Below are positions 1 through 8,061 of a stretch of 64,000 nucleotides of DNA, piece after piece; position 1 is the first letter of the stretch; each line of letters starts with the position of its first letter. Below the pieces are notes generated by a model. That model was not told where the DNA came from and searched no databases. It saw only the letters and a list, made by a program, of their open reading frames with translations. This stretch comes from Gaiellasilicea sp963794385 (lineage in GTDB: Bacteria > Actinomycetota > Thermoleophilia > Gaiellales > Gaiellaceae). Made by a program: the position numbers and the translations under genes. The DNA lies in assembly GCA_963794385.1 (NCBI GenBank), contig CAWCDT010000014.1, positions 1 to 64,000 on the forward strand, in the 5' to 3' direction.

Positions 1-1
1 G

Positions 2-895
2 CGGGCCGAGTACCGCGAGGAGCCCTGCCGCACCGCGCTGAACCGGGTCAAGGGGATGGCGTTCGCGTGGTCGCTGAACCCGTACACGGGCTGCGTGCAC
101 CGCTGCACGTTCTGTTACGTCCGCGCCTTCGAGCTCCGGGCCGACCGCCCGCCGGACGACCGCTACGGCCGCTCCATCCGCGTCAAGGTGAACATCGCCG
201 AGGTGCTTGCCCGGGAGCTCGCGCGGCGGTCGTGGCAGCGCGAGCCGGTCGCGATCGGCGCCGCCACCGACCCCTACCAGCCGGCCGAGGGACGCTACCG
301 GCTGACGCGGGCCTGCATCGAGGCGCTCGGGCGCGCCGAGACCCCGTTCTCGATCATCACGCGCGGGCCGCTGATCGTCCGCGACGTCGACGTGCTCCGC
401 GAGGCGGCCCGGCGGGCCGACGTGTCGGTCACGTTCTCCGTTCCGACGCTCGACCCGGACGTGTGGCGGACGACCGAGCCGGGAACCGCGCCGCCCCGCC
501 AGCGCCTCCGCGCGCTGACGACGCTCGTCGAGGCCGGGATCAAGGCGAGCGTCGGTCTCGCGCCGATCCTCCCCGGCCTCTCCGACCGGCCGGAGCAGCT
601 GGCGGAGGTCGTCAAGGCGGCGCGCGCGGCCGGGGCGACAGGAGTGTGGGCGAACGTGCTCTTTCTCAGGCCCGGGACGAAGGAGCACTTCCTCGAGGCG
701 CTCGCCCGTGACTGGCCGGAGCAGCTCGAGCGCTACGAGCAGCTCTACGCGAGCGGTGCGTACCTCCCCAATCCCGAGGTCGAGCCCGTGCGTGAACGGG
801 TCCGCGCGCTTGCTCGCGAGCACGGGATCCGCGACCGGCGACAGGTCAAGCTCGCGCCGCCGCCGGAGCCGGTGCAGCTGTCGCTTGCGATCTGA
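2..895 (+). CDS. Radical SAM protein, Rv2578c/SplB-like family (5' truncated by window edge)
   Basis: The reading frame is open from base 2, and the residues before the first ATG (RTALNRVKG, then MAFAWSLNPYTGC) match the usual interior of this family, so the true start lies outside the window. A CX3CX2C cluster (GCVHRCTFCY, bases about 92-120) would bind the 4Fe-4S centre that cleaves S-adenosylmethionine. The rest reads as a radical SAM TIM barrel with motifs such as AIGAATDPYQP and VGLAPILPG. Members are often annotated as Rv2578c-like or spore-photoproduct-lyase-like, but the substrate is unknown and no DNA-repair role should be assumed. The regulator gene starts 29 bases after the stop. 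Confidence 0.85.
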   Translation, partial: RAEYREEPCRTALNRVKGMAFAWSLNPYTGCVHRCTFCYVRAFELRADRPPDDRYGRSIRVKVNIAEVLARELARRSWQREPVAIGAATDPYQPAEGRYRLTRACIEALGRAETPFSIITRGPLIVRDVDVLREAARRADVSVTFSVPTLDPDVWRTTEPGTAPPRQRLRALTTLVEAGIKASVGLAPILPGLSDRPEQLAEVVKAARAAGATGVWANVLFLRPGTKEHFLEALARDWPEQLERYEQLYASGAYLPNPEVEPVRERVRALAREHGIRDRRQVKLAPPPEPVQLSLAI

Positions 896-924
896 GCGCC
901 GCTTCGCTGCATAGACTTCGCGCG

Positions 925-1548
925 ATGCCGGACGAGATCACCTGTCTGATCGTCGACGACCACGAGGTGGTGCGCGAAGGGCTTAGGCTCTCGCTCTCGC
1001 GGGCGCCGCACGTGCGCGTGATCGGCGAGGCGTCGGACGGCGCCGGCGCGGTCACGCTCGTCGAGCGCCGCCGCCCCCAGGTCGTCGTGATGGACGTGCG
1101 CATGCCCGGCATGGACGGGCTCGAAGCGACGAAGCAGATCCTGGAAACGGTGCCCGAGACGGCCGTCCTGATCTTCACCGCGTACAGCGAGCGCTCGCTG
1201 CTCGCCCGAGGGCTCGAGTCGGGCGCGAAGGGCTACATCCTGAAAGAGGCGCCGCATTCAACTCTGCTCCGCGCGATCGAGAAGGTCGCCGCCGGCGAGA
1301 GCTTCGTCGACCCGGCGCTGATGCCGGCCTTCCTCTCCGGCAAGGAGCAGAACGAGATGCTCACGGCGCGGGAGCGCGAGATCTTGCAGCTCCTCGCGGA
1401 CGGGATGTCCAACGCGGACGTGGCCGGCAAGCTCTTCATCAGCCAGGAGACGGTGAAGAGTCACGTCCGGCACATCCTCGCGAAGCTCGAGGCGGACACG
1501 CGCACGCATGCGGTCGCGATCGCGCTCCGCGACGCGATCATCGACTGA
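925..1548 (+). CDS. NarL/LuxR-family response regulator
   Basis: This 207-residue two-domain regulator has an N-terminal receiver: acidic pair D11-D12, probable phospho-acceptor D57 in VVVMDVRMPG, and the conserved lysine near residue 108 in GYILKEAP. The C-terminal LuxR-type helix-turn-helix runs from about LTAREREILQLLADG through SQETVKSHVRHILAKL. It should bind DNA when phosphorylated. Its stop codon overlaps the start of the next gene, a histidine kinase, by one base (TGATG), so the two form a translationally coupled two-component pair. The stimulus is not evident. Confidence 0.9.
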   Translation: MPDEITCLIVDDHEVVREGLRLSLSRAPHVRVIGEASDGAGAVTLVERRRPQVVVMDVRMPGMDGLEATKQILETVPETAVLIFTAYSERSLLARGLESGAKGYILKEAPHSTLLRAIEKVAAGESFVDPALMPAFLSGKEQNEMLTAREREILQLLADGMSNADVAGKLFISQETVKSHVRHILAKLEADTRTHAVAIALRDAIID

Positions 1549-2216
1549 TGGAGGCCGGCACGCCGGACGCGGAGCGCGACCGGCTGGTCGAGCGGATCAT
1601 CACGGCCGAGCAGGACGAACGGCGCCGCCTCGCGCTCTTCCTCCACGACGGGCCTGTGCAGAACCTGGCCGGGATCGCGCTGATGCTCGACGCGGCCGTG
1701 CAGGCGATCGACGAGGGCCGCCCGGAAGCCGCGAGGGGGATCATGGCGTCTGCGCTCGAGCGGCACCGCGAGACGATCCGCTCACTCCGCGACCTCTCGT
1801 TCAACATCGAGCCGGTCGTGCTCCGCGACCAGGGCTTCGCCGCGGCGGTGCACGAGCTCGCGCAGCAGATGGGGATGGAGCACAAGCTGCAGATCGAGGT
1901 CGACGTCGACCGCGCCGCCGGCCTCGGCGAGAAGGAGCAGGTCGGCCTCTACCAGATCGTCCGCGAGTCGCTCAGCCAGGCGGTGCGACGCGGGCCGCCG
2001 TCGCGGATCTCGGTCCTGATCCGCGATACGGCCGACGGCCAGATCGAGGCGGTCGTGAGCGACAACGGCAAGGGCGAGCGCCGCAAGTCCACCCTCGACT
2101 CGATCGCCGAGCGCGCCTCGACGCTGAACGGCCGCTTCTCCGTCGATCAAGGGCCGGACGGCGGGACGGCGATCCACGTCGTCTTCCCGGCCTACGCAGG
2201 CCCACCAAGCGATTAG
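1548..2216 (+). CDS. Soluble histidine kinase (HisKA_3/HATPase type) paired with the upstream regulator
   Basis: At 222 residues this kinase has no membrane segment and no recognisable sensor domain. The dimerisation/phospho-acceptor motif ERRRLALFLHDGP carries the expected His in LHDG. The ATPase domain starts near LYQIVRESLSQAV and has a clear G1 box (SDNGKG) and a late GGTAIHVVFP segment. The N-box position that is normally Asn (REALTN) appears to be Gln here (RESLSQ), which is unusual because that residue helps chelate Mg-ATP. It may be a weak kinase or take its signal from a separate protein. It overlaps the regulator gene by one base. Confidence 0.8.
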   Translation: MEAGTPDAERDRLVERIITAEQDERRRLALFLHDGPVQNLAGIALMLDAAVQAIDEGRPEAARGIMASALERHRETIRSLRDLSFNIEPVVLRDQGFAAAVHELAQQMGMEHKLQIEVDVDRAAGLGEKEQVGLYQIVRESLSQAVRRGPPSRISVLIRDTADGQIEAVVSDNGKGERRKSTLDSIAERASTLNGRFSVDQGPDGGTAIHVVFPAYAGPPSD

Positions 2217-2230
2217 ACTCGGCGCCGACG

Positions 2231-2437
2231 ATGGACGAGCACGGTAACCACGGCGGCTCCGAGTACCTCCTCTTCGTCTGGTCGCCGTCGGGGTGGACGC
2301 TCCGGCTGCGTCACGGAGAGGTGCCTCAGGTCGGCTCGACCGTCGAGGAGGGCGAGATGCGACTGCGGATCAGCAAGCTCGGGCCCTCGCCGCTCCCCGG
2401 CGACCGCCGCCGCTGCGCGTACACACAGCTCGCGTAG
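2231..2437 (+). CDS. Small conserved protein of unknown function
   Basis: A 68-residue protein starting at ATG 2231, 15 bases after the kinase stop. It reads like a compact beta-rich domain, with SEYLLFVWSPSGWTLR, a glycine/valine turn, and a C-terminal SPLPGDRRRCAYTQ motif that I associate with a small actinobacterial hypothetical family. It has no signal peptide, membrane helix or catalytic motif. The short spacing suggests co-transcription with the two-component genes. No function can be assigned. Confidence 0.65.
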   Translation: MDEHGNHGGSEYLLFVWSPSGWTLRLRHGEVPQVGSTVEEGEMRLRISKLGPSPLPGDRRRCAYTQLA

Positions 2438-2442
2438 TCCTT

Positions 2443-3507
2443 TCAGCCGAGCGCGGTCTCGGCGGCGATGCGGCCGTAGACGAGCGCAGCGGCGAGGCCG
2501 CTGCCGTAGCCGCCCGTGAAGATCCCACCCGCGTCCGCGCCCGCAGCGCAGAGGCCCAGCACCGGGTCGCCGTCGCGATCCAGCACGCGGGCGTGCTCGT
2601 CCACGCGCAAGCCTCCAATCGTGTGCGTCACGGCCGCGAAGACGCGGACGGCGGTGAACGGTCGCTCCGAGAGCTTCGGCGACTCGGGCACCGGAAACGG
2701 AAGCTCGCCGGCCGGCCTGACGTCGCCTCCGGCGGCCCGCGCGCGATCGACGAGCTCCGCGACTGTGCCGTACCGCGTCGACTCTCGCAACGCGCGGGCG
2801 TCGACGACGTACCAGGCGCGGCCGCCGGGGAACCGCTGCACGACGTCGTTTTCGTGCCACGCCGGCTCCCCGAGGTCGCGGCCGGCGTCGTCCAGCACGA
2901 GCGCGTGCCGCGCGTAGAGCTGCGACGCCGACACGTACTCGCCCTCGGCCACCTGTGCCGGCAGCGCGCGCCCGTAGAACTCGTCCATCCCGTCACTCGT
3001 CGCCGCTCCGGCCGCGACGCCGTAGTTCAGGCCGTCGCCCTCGCTCCAGGGCGCGGCGCGCAGGAGCAACCCTCGCTCGCGGGCGAGCCTCACGCCGAAG
3101 CCCCCCGTCGCGAGGACGTCGGCCCGTTCGAACGAGGTTCCCAGCCGAACCTCGCCGGCGGCGGCGACAAGCACTTCGGTCAGCGCCCGCGGGTCGTAGC
3201 GGCGCCCGACGGTGCGCGGGTTGCCCGTTTCTCGTGCCACGGGCTCGGCGCCGAGCGACTCGAGCCAGTCGAGCGCCTTGTCGAGCTCCTCGACGAGCCG
3301 CCGCTGCAAGCCCACGTCGCCGGCCGGGCAGTCGGCTCGAAACTCGTCCCCGCTCCGGTGTCTCCAGATCACGCCGCTCGACAGCAGCATCGAGCCGCCG
3401 GGACGATCCCCCTTCTCGACGACCACGGTCGCCGCGCCGAGCTCGCGGGCCCGCGCGGCCGCCACGAGGCCGGCCATGCCGGCACCGGCGATCGTCAGCT
3501 CGGTCAG
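2443..3507 (-). CDS. FAD-dependent oxidoreductase, FAD_binding_2/fumarate reductase-like (probable CTG start)
   Basis: The N-terminal Rossmann motif TIAGAGMAGLVAAARA (GxGxxG) lies partly upstream of the only ATG (3477), so translation must begin earlier. Between an upstream in-frame TGA and that ATG there is no ATG, GTG or TTG; a CTG at 3507 overlaps the VOC gene stop as CTGA, the same geometry as the GTGA overlaps used elsewhere here. The C-terminal THTIGGLRVD and GIFTGGYGSGLA segments fit flavoproteins of the fumarate reductase/3-ketosteroid dehydrogenase fold. Bound FAD is likely; the substrate is unknown. At about 354 residues it is shorter than typical members (about 450-550). Confidence 0.8.
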   Translation of the reverse strand: MTELTIAGAGMAGLVAAARARELGAATVVVEKGDRPGGSMLLSSGVIWRHRSGDEFRADCPAGDVGLQRRLVEELDKALDWLESLGAEPVARETGNPRTVGRRYDPRALTEVLVAAAGEVRLGTSFERADVLATGGFGVRLARERGLLLRAAPWSEGDGLNYGVAAGAATSDGMDEFYGRALPAQVAEGEYVSASQLYARHALVLDDAGRDLGEPAWHENDVVQRFPGGRAWYVVDARALRESTRYGTVAELVDRARAAGGDVRPAGELPFPVPESPKLSERPFTAVRVFAAVTHTIGGLRVDEHARVLDRDGDPVLGLCAAGADAGGIFTGGYGSGLAAALVYGRIAAETALG

Positions 3508-4142
3508 GTGAGAGAGAAGGACGCCTTGTGCTCGATGTACTCGAGCTTGACCCGATCAGGCCCCCAGACGAAGAGCGCCAGCGTGTTCGGCGCATCGACG
3601 AAGTCGGCGACTTCGACGCCCAACTCCTCCGCGTGGGCCCGGTGCTCCTCGACCGACTCGACGAGCACGCCGAGGTGATTGAGTAGCGGCCTCTCCGGGG
3701 TCCCGGGATCGCCCGGAAGCAGCTCGAGAAAGGCGCCTCCGACCTCGAGCCGCCCGTCCTCCGCCGGCGCGAAGCCGAGCTCCCGCCAGGCGGCCGCCGC
3801 CGCCGCCGGGTCGGCGGAGAAGAGCGCGACGTGGTCGAGGTCAAGCTCGGAGTCCGTTTCGCCCTCGACGAGCACGACCTCGAGCCCCTCGCCGAGATCG
3901 ACGACGGCATCGCGGCCGTCGAGCGACGAGACGCGCAGCCCGATCCGCGCGAGCGCGCCGCGCTCACGGGGCCCTTCGGCGTCGAAGAGCGTGAGCTTGC
4001 CGCGCCGCGCGTCGGCGCCGAGCAGCGTGAACCGGTCGGTGCGCTCGATCACGCGCACGCCGAGCCGCTCGACGGCGGCGTCGACCATCCGGCCGCGGTC
4101 GGCGACCCAGAGCGCGACGTGATCGAGTGTCTCAGGTCTCAC
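3504..4142 (-). CDS. VOC (glyoxalase/dioxygenase superfamily) protein, two-module
   Basis: This 212-residue protein has two paired beta-alpha-beta-beta-beta modules. The first begins TLDHVALWVADRG and the second DLDHVALFSADP; the C-terminal strand FVWGPDRVKLEYIE supplies a likely Glu ligand. His8, the second-module His and the terminal Glu fit the vicinal-oxygen-chelate metal site. Such folds include glyoxalase I, extradiol dioxygenases and methylmalonyl-CoA epimerases, and the sequence does not decide between them. It is immediately followed by and overlaps the FAD oxidoreductase, suggesting a two-gene catabolic or detoxification unit. Confidence 0.8.
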   Translation of the reverse strand: MRPETLDHVALWVADRGRMVDAAVERLGVRVIERTDRFTLLGADARRGKLTLFDAEGPRERGALARIGLRVSSLDGRDAVVDLGEGLEVVLVEGETDSELDLDHVALFSADPAAAAAAWRELGFAPAEDGRLEVGGAFLELLPGDPGTPERPLLNHLGVLVESVEEHRAHAEELGVEVADFVDAPNTLALFVWGPDRVKLEYIEHKASFSLT

Positions 4143-4163
4143 GCAGCCAGAATAGCTGCGCGC

Positions 4164-4502
4164 TCAACGTTTCTTGGCGTCCACCGCGCGCTGCAGCTGG
4201 GCCTTCGTCATCTTCGAGCGACCCTCGATGCGCAGGTCCTTCGCCTCCTCGTAGAGCTGGTCGCGCGTGCGGCCCTTCGGGCGGCGCGTGCCCGACCGGA
4301 GGCCGCCGCGGCGGCCCGACGAGATGTCCGTCCGCGAGAGGCGCGACGACTCCCTCGCCTCGCCCTTCCGCGCCCGCTCCTTGTTGACTGTCCGGGCTGC
4401 GATTTCCTTCGCCTTGCGGTCGGACGTGCCGCGATCCTCCAGGCTGTCGCGAATGTGCTCGTACTGACGTTCGCGCTTGTCGCTCCATGCTTCCTGAGGC
4501 AT
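4164..4502 (-). CDS. Basic Rho-N/plasmid-stabilisation-like protein
   Basis: A 112-residue, highly charged, soluble protein. The N-terminal part (WSDKRERQYEHIRDSLEDRG, then KAKEIAARTVNKERARKGE) resembles small proteins often labelled plasmid stabilisation protein. The C-terminal part (TRDQLYEEAKDLRIEG then SKMTKAQLQRAVD) looks like a Rho N-terminal/SAP-type helical nucleic-acid-binding motif. Nucleic-acid binding is an inference from composition and that motif. It is chromosomal here with no toxin partner nearby, so a plasmid-maintenance role is unlikely. Confidence 0.7.
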   Translation of the reverse strand: MPQEAWSDKRERQYEHIRDSLEDRGTSDRKAKEIAARTVNKERARKGEARESSRLSRTDISSGRRGGLRSGTRRPKGRTRDQLYEEAKDLRIEGRSKMTKAQLQRAVDAKKR

Positions 4503-4554
4503 GACCCCTCCTTCGTGAGCTTGAACGGGACCGAATTACCCGTTCGCGCGAGGG

Positions 4555-4866
4555 TCAATCGCCGTCGAGCGGCGGGTTCTGGACGTTGTGCTCGGTCGCG
4601 TAGGCGTCGACGAGCGGGTCGATGACGTCGGCGCCGTCCGAGTAGGCGTAGTTGATCTTCACGAACGGCTCCCACTTGTCCGGGAGCGCGTCCTCCGGGA
4701 AGATCGCCTCGACCGGGCACTCGGGCTCGCACGCGCCGCAGTCGATGCACTCCTCCGGATCGATCACGAGCAGGCGCCCGAACTCGTGGATGCAGTCGAC
4801 CGGGCAGACGTCGACGCACGAGCGGTCTTTGATGTCGATGCAGGGCTCGGCGATGATGTACGTCAC
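4555..4866 (-). CDS. fdxA: Ferredoxin, FdxA-type 7Fe/8Fe
   Basis: A 103-residue ferredoxin with Cys at positions 9, 17, 21, 25, 40, 43, 46 and 50. This is the spacing of actinobacterial FdxA proteins, in which one 3Fe-4S and one 4Fe-4S cluster are held by the two cysteine groups (DRSCVDVCPVDC and CIDCGACEPECP). The acidic C-terminal tail (residues 55-103) is also typical. It is a soluble one-electron carrier; candidate partners such as the FAD enzyme nearby are only suggested by proximity. Confidence 0.9.
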   Translation of the reverse strand: MTYIIAEPCIDIKDRSCVDVCPVDCIHEFGRLLVIDPEECIDCGACEPECPVEAIFPEDALPDKWEPFVKINYAYSDGADVIDPLVDAYATEHNVQNPPLDGD

Positions 4867-4887
4867 GGCGGCGAGTCTAGCTTTGAA

Positions 4888-5202
4888 TCAGGCTGACGGA
4901 GCGGTCAACTCGGCCACGACCTCGGGCACGCGCTCGGCGAGCGCCGACTTCGCGATGACCTGGTCGAACCCGGCCGTATGGGCGCGCTGCAGCCCCGCCT
5001 TGTCGGTGTGGTTGGTGAAGCCGACGATGGGGACGTCGGGCCAGGAATCGACGACTTCCTCCGGCTCGACGCGGGCGATGTCGACGATCACGAGGTCCGG
5101 CGGATCGACGCTGTCGGTCGTGACCAGATGATGGCCGTGCAGCAACGCCTCGAGCTTGCCCCGGAAGAAGAGGTCGACCCCTGCGAGCAGGATCGTCGCC
5201 AC
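4888..5202 (-). CDS. Stand-alone receiver-like protein with degenerate acidic pocket
   Basis: A 104-residue protein with a receiver-like alternating pattern: ATILLAGVDLFFRGKLEALL, a central PDLVIVDIAR with Asp near residue 41, PIVGFTNHTD and a late IAKSAL lysine. The N-terminal acidic pair that binds Mg2+ in normal receivers (usually DD after the first strand) is replaced by G-V-D. It may be a pseudo-receiver that works by protein-protein contact. No output domain or adjacent kinase is present. Confidence 0.65.
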   Translation of the reverse strand: MATILLAGVDLFFRGKLEALLHGHHLVTTDSVDPPDLVIVDIARVEPEEVVDSWPDVPIVGFTNHTDKAGLQRAHTAGFDQVIAKSALAERVPEVVAELTAPSA

Positions 5203-5235
5203 GAAGCGAATCTAACCATCTTCTTACGCTTGCGC

Positions 5236-5946
5236 CTAGAGCCCGACCGTCTCGAAGAAGCGGTTCAGGTAGACGCGCAGACGCCAGAACTCACCCGCGA
5301 AGAGAAGCGCGCCCAGCGAGACGAGGATGAGACCGCTGACGAACTGGATCGCCGCGTAGTGGTCGCGGACGCGGCGGAAGAGGCCCATCGCGGGCGCGAA
5401 GAGCGCCGCGGCGATCAGAAACGGGATCGCCAGCCCGAGCGCGTACACGGCCAACAGCACCGAGCCTTCGAGGACCGTTTCGGAATCGCCCGCGAGCACG
5501 AGGATCGAACCGAGCACCGGGCCTATGCACGGCGCCGCGCACACCGCGAACGCGCCGCCGAGCAGGAATCCCGAGCCGCGCCGGCGTGCGCCCTGCACGA
5601 GCCCGGCGCCGACGAGCCGCTCGGGCCACGGGAGCAGGCCCATGAACACCAGCCCGAAGACGATCAGGATGAAACCCGCCACCTGCTCGAGCAGGAACTG
5701 GTTGCGTGTGATGGAGAGCCCGATCGCAGCCGCGCCGGCACCGAGCAGGACGAAGACGGCAACGAGCCCGGCCACGAAGGGAAGGCTCGCGACGACGACC
5801 CGCCGGGCTGCGCCGGGCTCGCCGAGGCGCTCCGCCTCGACCGACGAGACGGCGGAGAGGTAGCCGGGAACGAGCGGCAGCACGCAGGGGGCGAGGAACG
5901 AAATGAAGCCCGCGCCGAACGCGACGACAATCGCCGTACCGCTCAC
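5236..5946 (-). CDS. ccdA: CcdA-type thiol-disulfide membrane transporter
   Basis: A 236-residue integral membrane protein with about six transmembrane helices and two conserved Cys motifs, FLAPCVLPLVPG near the N-terminus and CAAPCIGPVLG in the middle. These shuttle electrons across the membrane in CcdA/DsbD proteins. I chose GTG 5946 because the reading frame upstream of it does not resemble the family and it lies 10 bases after the CcmH stop. With CcmH and TlpA-like neighbours it should supply reductant for haem attachment to c-type cytochromes and other extracytoplasmic thiols. Confidence 0.88.
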   Translation of the reverse strand: MSGTAIVVAFGAGFISFLAPCVLPLVPGYLSAVSSVEAERLGEPGAARRVVVASLPFVAGLVAVFVLLGAGAAAIGLSITRNQFLLEQVAGFILIVFGLVFMGLLPWPERLVGAGLVQGARRRGSGFLLGGAFAVCAAPCIGPVLGSILVLAGDSETVLEGSVLLAVYALGLAIPFLIAAALFAPAMGLFRRVRDHYAAIQFVSGLILVSLGALLFAGEFWRLRVYLNRFFETVGL

Positions 5947-5956
5947 TCGTCGACGC

Positions 5957-6406
5957 TCATTCGAACTTTGCGAGCTCGGCGTCGAGCCGCCGTTCCAGCT
6001 CGGGATCGAGCGGCGCGACCCCGTCACCGCCCGGAGGCGGAGCGCCGCGCCGTGTCCACCGCCACACGAGCGCGCCCACGACGAGCGCCCCGGCAACGAG
6101 GCCTGCGAGCGGGAGCAGCCAGGCGATCCAGTCGAAGCCCTTTCGCGGCGGCACCGCGAGCACGGTCGGCCCGAACTGGTCGACGAGCTGCGCCTTGATC
6201 TCGCTCTTCGTGTCCCCCGCGGCGATCCGGGCGCGGATGAACGCCTTCATCCGCAGCGCGACGGGCGCGTTCGACGTGTCGAGCGTCGTTTCGCAGACCG
6301 GGCAGACGAGCTCGGACTCGAGCTCGGCTGCCGTAGGCGCGGTCTCGCTCGCCGCGGCCGGGCCCGCGAGCGCGAGCGCTCCGAGCGCGGTCGCGAGCAG
6401 CCTCAC
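5957..6406 (-). CDS. ccmH: Cytochrome c biogenesis protein CcmH/CycL-type
   Basis: This 149-residue protein has a signal peptide (LLATALGALALAGPAAA), the redox motif LVCPVCE matching the CcmH LRCxxC signature, and a membrane anchor (WIAWLLPLAGLVAGALVVG) before a short charged tail. CcmH proteins reduce apocytochrome c haem-binding cysteines outside the membrane. The GTG start overlaps the stop of the upstream thioredoxin-like gene by four bases (GTGA). No CcmF or other assembly genes are in the window, so this module is partial here. Confidence 0.85.
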   Translation of the reverse strand: MRLLATALGALALAGPAAASETAPTAAELESELVCPVCETTLDTSNAPVALRMKAFIRARIAAGDTKSEIKAQLVDQFGPTVLAVPPRKGFDWIAWLLPLAGLVAGALVVGALVWRWTRRGAPPPGGDGVAPLDPELERRLDAELAKFE

Positions 6407-6954
6407 GCCGGTGCGAGCGCCTTTTCGATCCCGGCGTCGATCTCTGCCGCGTCCTCGACAGGCCCGGCGATCCGGTGGCGCACGCGTCCCTCAGCGTCGA
6501 CGAAGTAGGTCTCCGGGAAGCCTGTGACCCCGTAGCGGCCGACGGTCGAGCCTTTTCCGTCGTAGACGTTCGCGTAGGTGACGTCGTAGCGGGCGAGGAA
6601 CGCGCGGGCGTCGCCGCGGAAGTCCTTGACGTCGACGCCGACGAAGACGACGTCCTTCCCCCGCCAGCGCTCGGACGCCTGCTGCAGGAGAGGTGTCTCG
6701 TCCTTGCACGGCCCGCACCAGGAGGCCCAGAAGTTGAGGACGATCGTCTTGCCGCGCAGCGAGGCGAGCGTCAGGTCGCCCTTCCCGTCCAGGCGCTCGA
6801 GCGTGAAGTCGGGCGCCGTGGGCGTGCCGCCGCGCTGAAGCGACGAGGTCACCTCGCTCTCGCCCTGCAGGACCTTCCAGGCGAGCAACCCGAGCAGTGC
6901 GGCGACGAGGGCGACGGCCGCGACCTGCGCGCCGAGGCGCAGCCGGCCCGTCAC
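6403..6954 (-). CDS. TlpA/ResA-like membrane-anchored thioredoxin
   Basis: About 183 residues: an N-terminal anchor (AQVAAVALVAALLGLLAW), then a thioredoxin fold with FWASWCGPC (active CxxC), a GVDVKDFRGDARAF segment and the cis-proline region GVTGFPETYFVD. The AhpC/TSA-like inserts are typical of TlpA/ResA. It should reduce disulfides outside the membrane, receiving electrons from CcdA and delivering them to CcmH or apocytochromes. GTG 6954 overlaps the L,D-transpeptidase stop by four bases, so all four genes are probably one transcript. Confidence 0.87.
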   Translation of the reverse strand: MTGRLRLGAQVAAVALVAALLGLLAWKVLQGESEVTSSLQRGGTPTAPDFTLERLDGKGDLTLASLRGKTIVLNFWASWCGPCKDETPLLQQASERWRGKDVVFVGVDVKDFRGDARAFLARYDVTYANVYDGKGSTVGRYGVTGFPETYFVDAEGRVRHRIAGPVEDAAEIDAGIEKALAPA

Positions 6955-8061
6955 GAAACGATGTAGACCGGCGTGCCGATCTCGACCTCGTTGAACAGCC
7001 ACTCGACCTCGGGGATCCGCATCCGGATGCAGCCGTGCGAGACCGAGTAGCCGATCGAGGCCGGATCGGGCGTCCCGTGGATGCCGACGAGCGGCGCGGA
7101 GAGCCCCATCCAGCGCGTACCCAGCGGGTTGCCCGGGCCGGGCGGGATCGGCTCGGCGTCCTTGGCCCAGTCGGAGGCAGGCGGATACCACCAGGGATTG
7201 CGCCACTTGACGACGATCGCGAACTGGCCGAGCGGCGTGGGATACCTCGCCTCACCGGTTGCGACGCCGAACGTCCGCCGGAGGCTCATCCCGTCGTAGA
7301 GCCGCAACCTGTTCTCGCCGCGGTGGATCACGATCACGTGGCCGGCCGAGTCCCGCGTTACGCGGGGCGCGACCCGCTCCAGCTTCAGTGGGATCGTGTC
7401 GCGGGCGTGCGTCTTCAGGTTCAGAAAAAGGGCGCGCACGACGGGCGCCTGGAGCAGCTGCTGGCCGGCGCGCTCCTTCGTCACGAACGGCCTCGAGTTG
7501 CGGAACCCCTGCTGGGAGTCGACCGGCGCGCGGTCGAAGCGAAGCGCCAGCTTGCTCACGTACCGCTCGATGCTCGGCTTCGGCGCCTTCACCTTCAGGG
7601 GGACGTTCGCCCCGGGCTGGACGATCCGCGCCCGCTTGATCGCATCGCCGACGTAGGCAGCAGCACCGAGCTGCTTCGGCGTTGCACGCAGCGTCACCTT
7701 GCCGAGGCGCAGCAGGATCGGCCGCGCGAAGTACGCCTTCACCTCGGCCGTCGCCGCGGCGGGTGAAAGACCGCCCACGAGCACCTCGCCGGCAACCGTG
7801 ACTCCGGCGGCGATCGTCGTCGGGCGCGGCGGCGGGGGCGGCGGGGCCGGCGTCGTCGGAGGCGGCGTCGTCGGGACGGTGGTGGTCGGCGGCGGCGTCG
7901 TCGGCGGCGGCGTCGTCGGCGGCGGCAGCGGTCGTCGTCGGGACCGTCGTCGTCATGCCCGTGTCGGCGACCGCCGACGGGGATGCAGCGAGCAGGACCG
8001 CGGAGAGGACTCCGGCGGCCGCGCACGCTACGAGCAGGGAAATTGCGAGCCCTCGTTTCAC
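6951..8061 (-). CDS. Secreted L,D-transpeptidase (YkuD) with Pro/Thr-rich linker; apparent frameshift
   Basis: The catalytic domain ends with GIHGTPDPASIGYSVSHGCIRM, containing the YkuD His and the catalytic Cys of SHGCIRM, which cross-links peptidoglycan. The N-terminal signal peptide (MKRGLAISLLVACAAAG, GTG 8061) is in a different frame. In the YkuD frame the bases up to 7955 encode repeated PPPTT, a plausible secreted linker, but no start codon before GTG 7784. A one-base shift around 7924-7935, inside a GGC/GTC tandem repeat, joins signal peptide, linker and enzyme. Either the repeat length was misread or it genuinely varies. GTG 8061 overlaps the GDPD stop. Confidence 0.8.
7845..7940. 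repeat. Low-complexity GGC/GTC tandem repeat encoding a Pro-Thr linker
   Basis: The plus strand repeats short GGCGGC and GTCGTC blocks; units of about 12 bases (GGCGGCGTCGTC) recur several times between 7858 and 7925. On the coding strand this gives PPPTT repeats in the L,D-transpeptidase frame and a run of TTT/AAADD in the signal-peptide frame. The frame conflict in this gene lies within or beside the block, as expected if the copy number of a 1-3 base unit was miscounted. Confidence 0.7.

Noticed and set aside
2293..3678. 461-codon plus-strand frame opposite the FAD oxidoreductase
   Set aside because: GC-rich antisense shadow; no recognisable motif, and the minus strand has clear family sequence.
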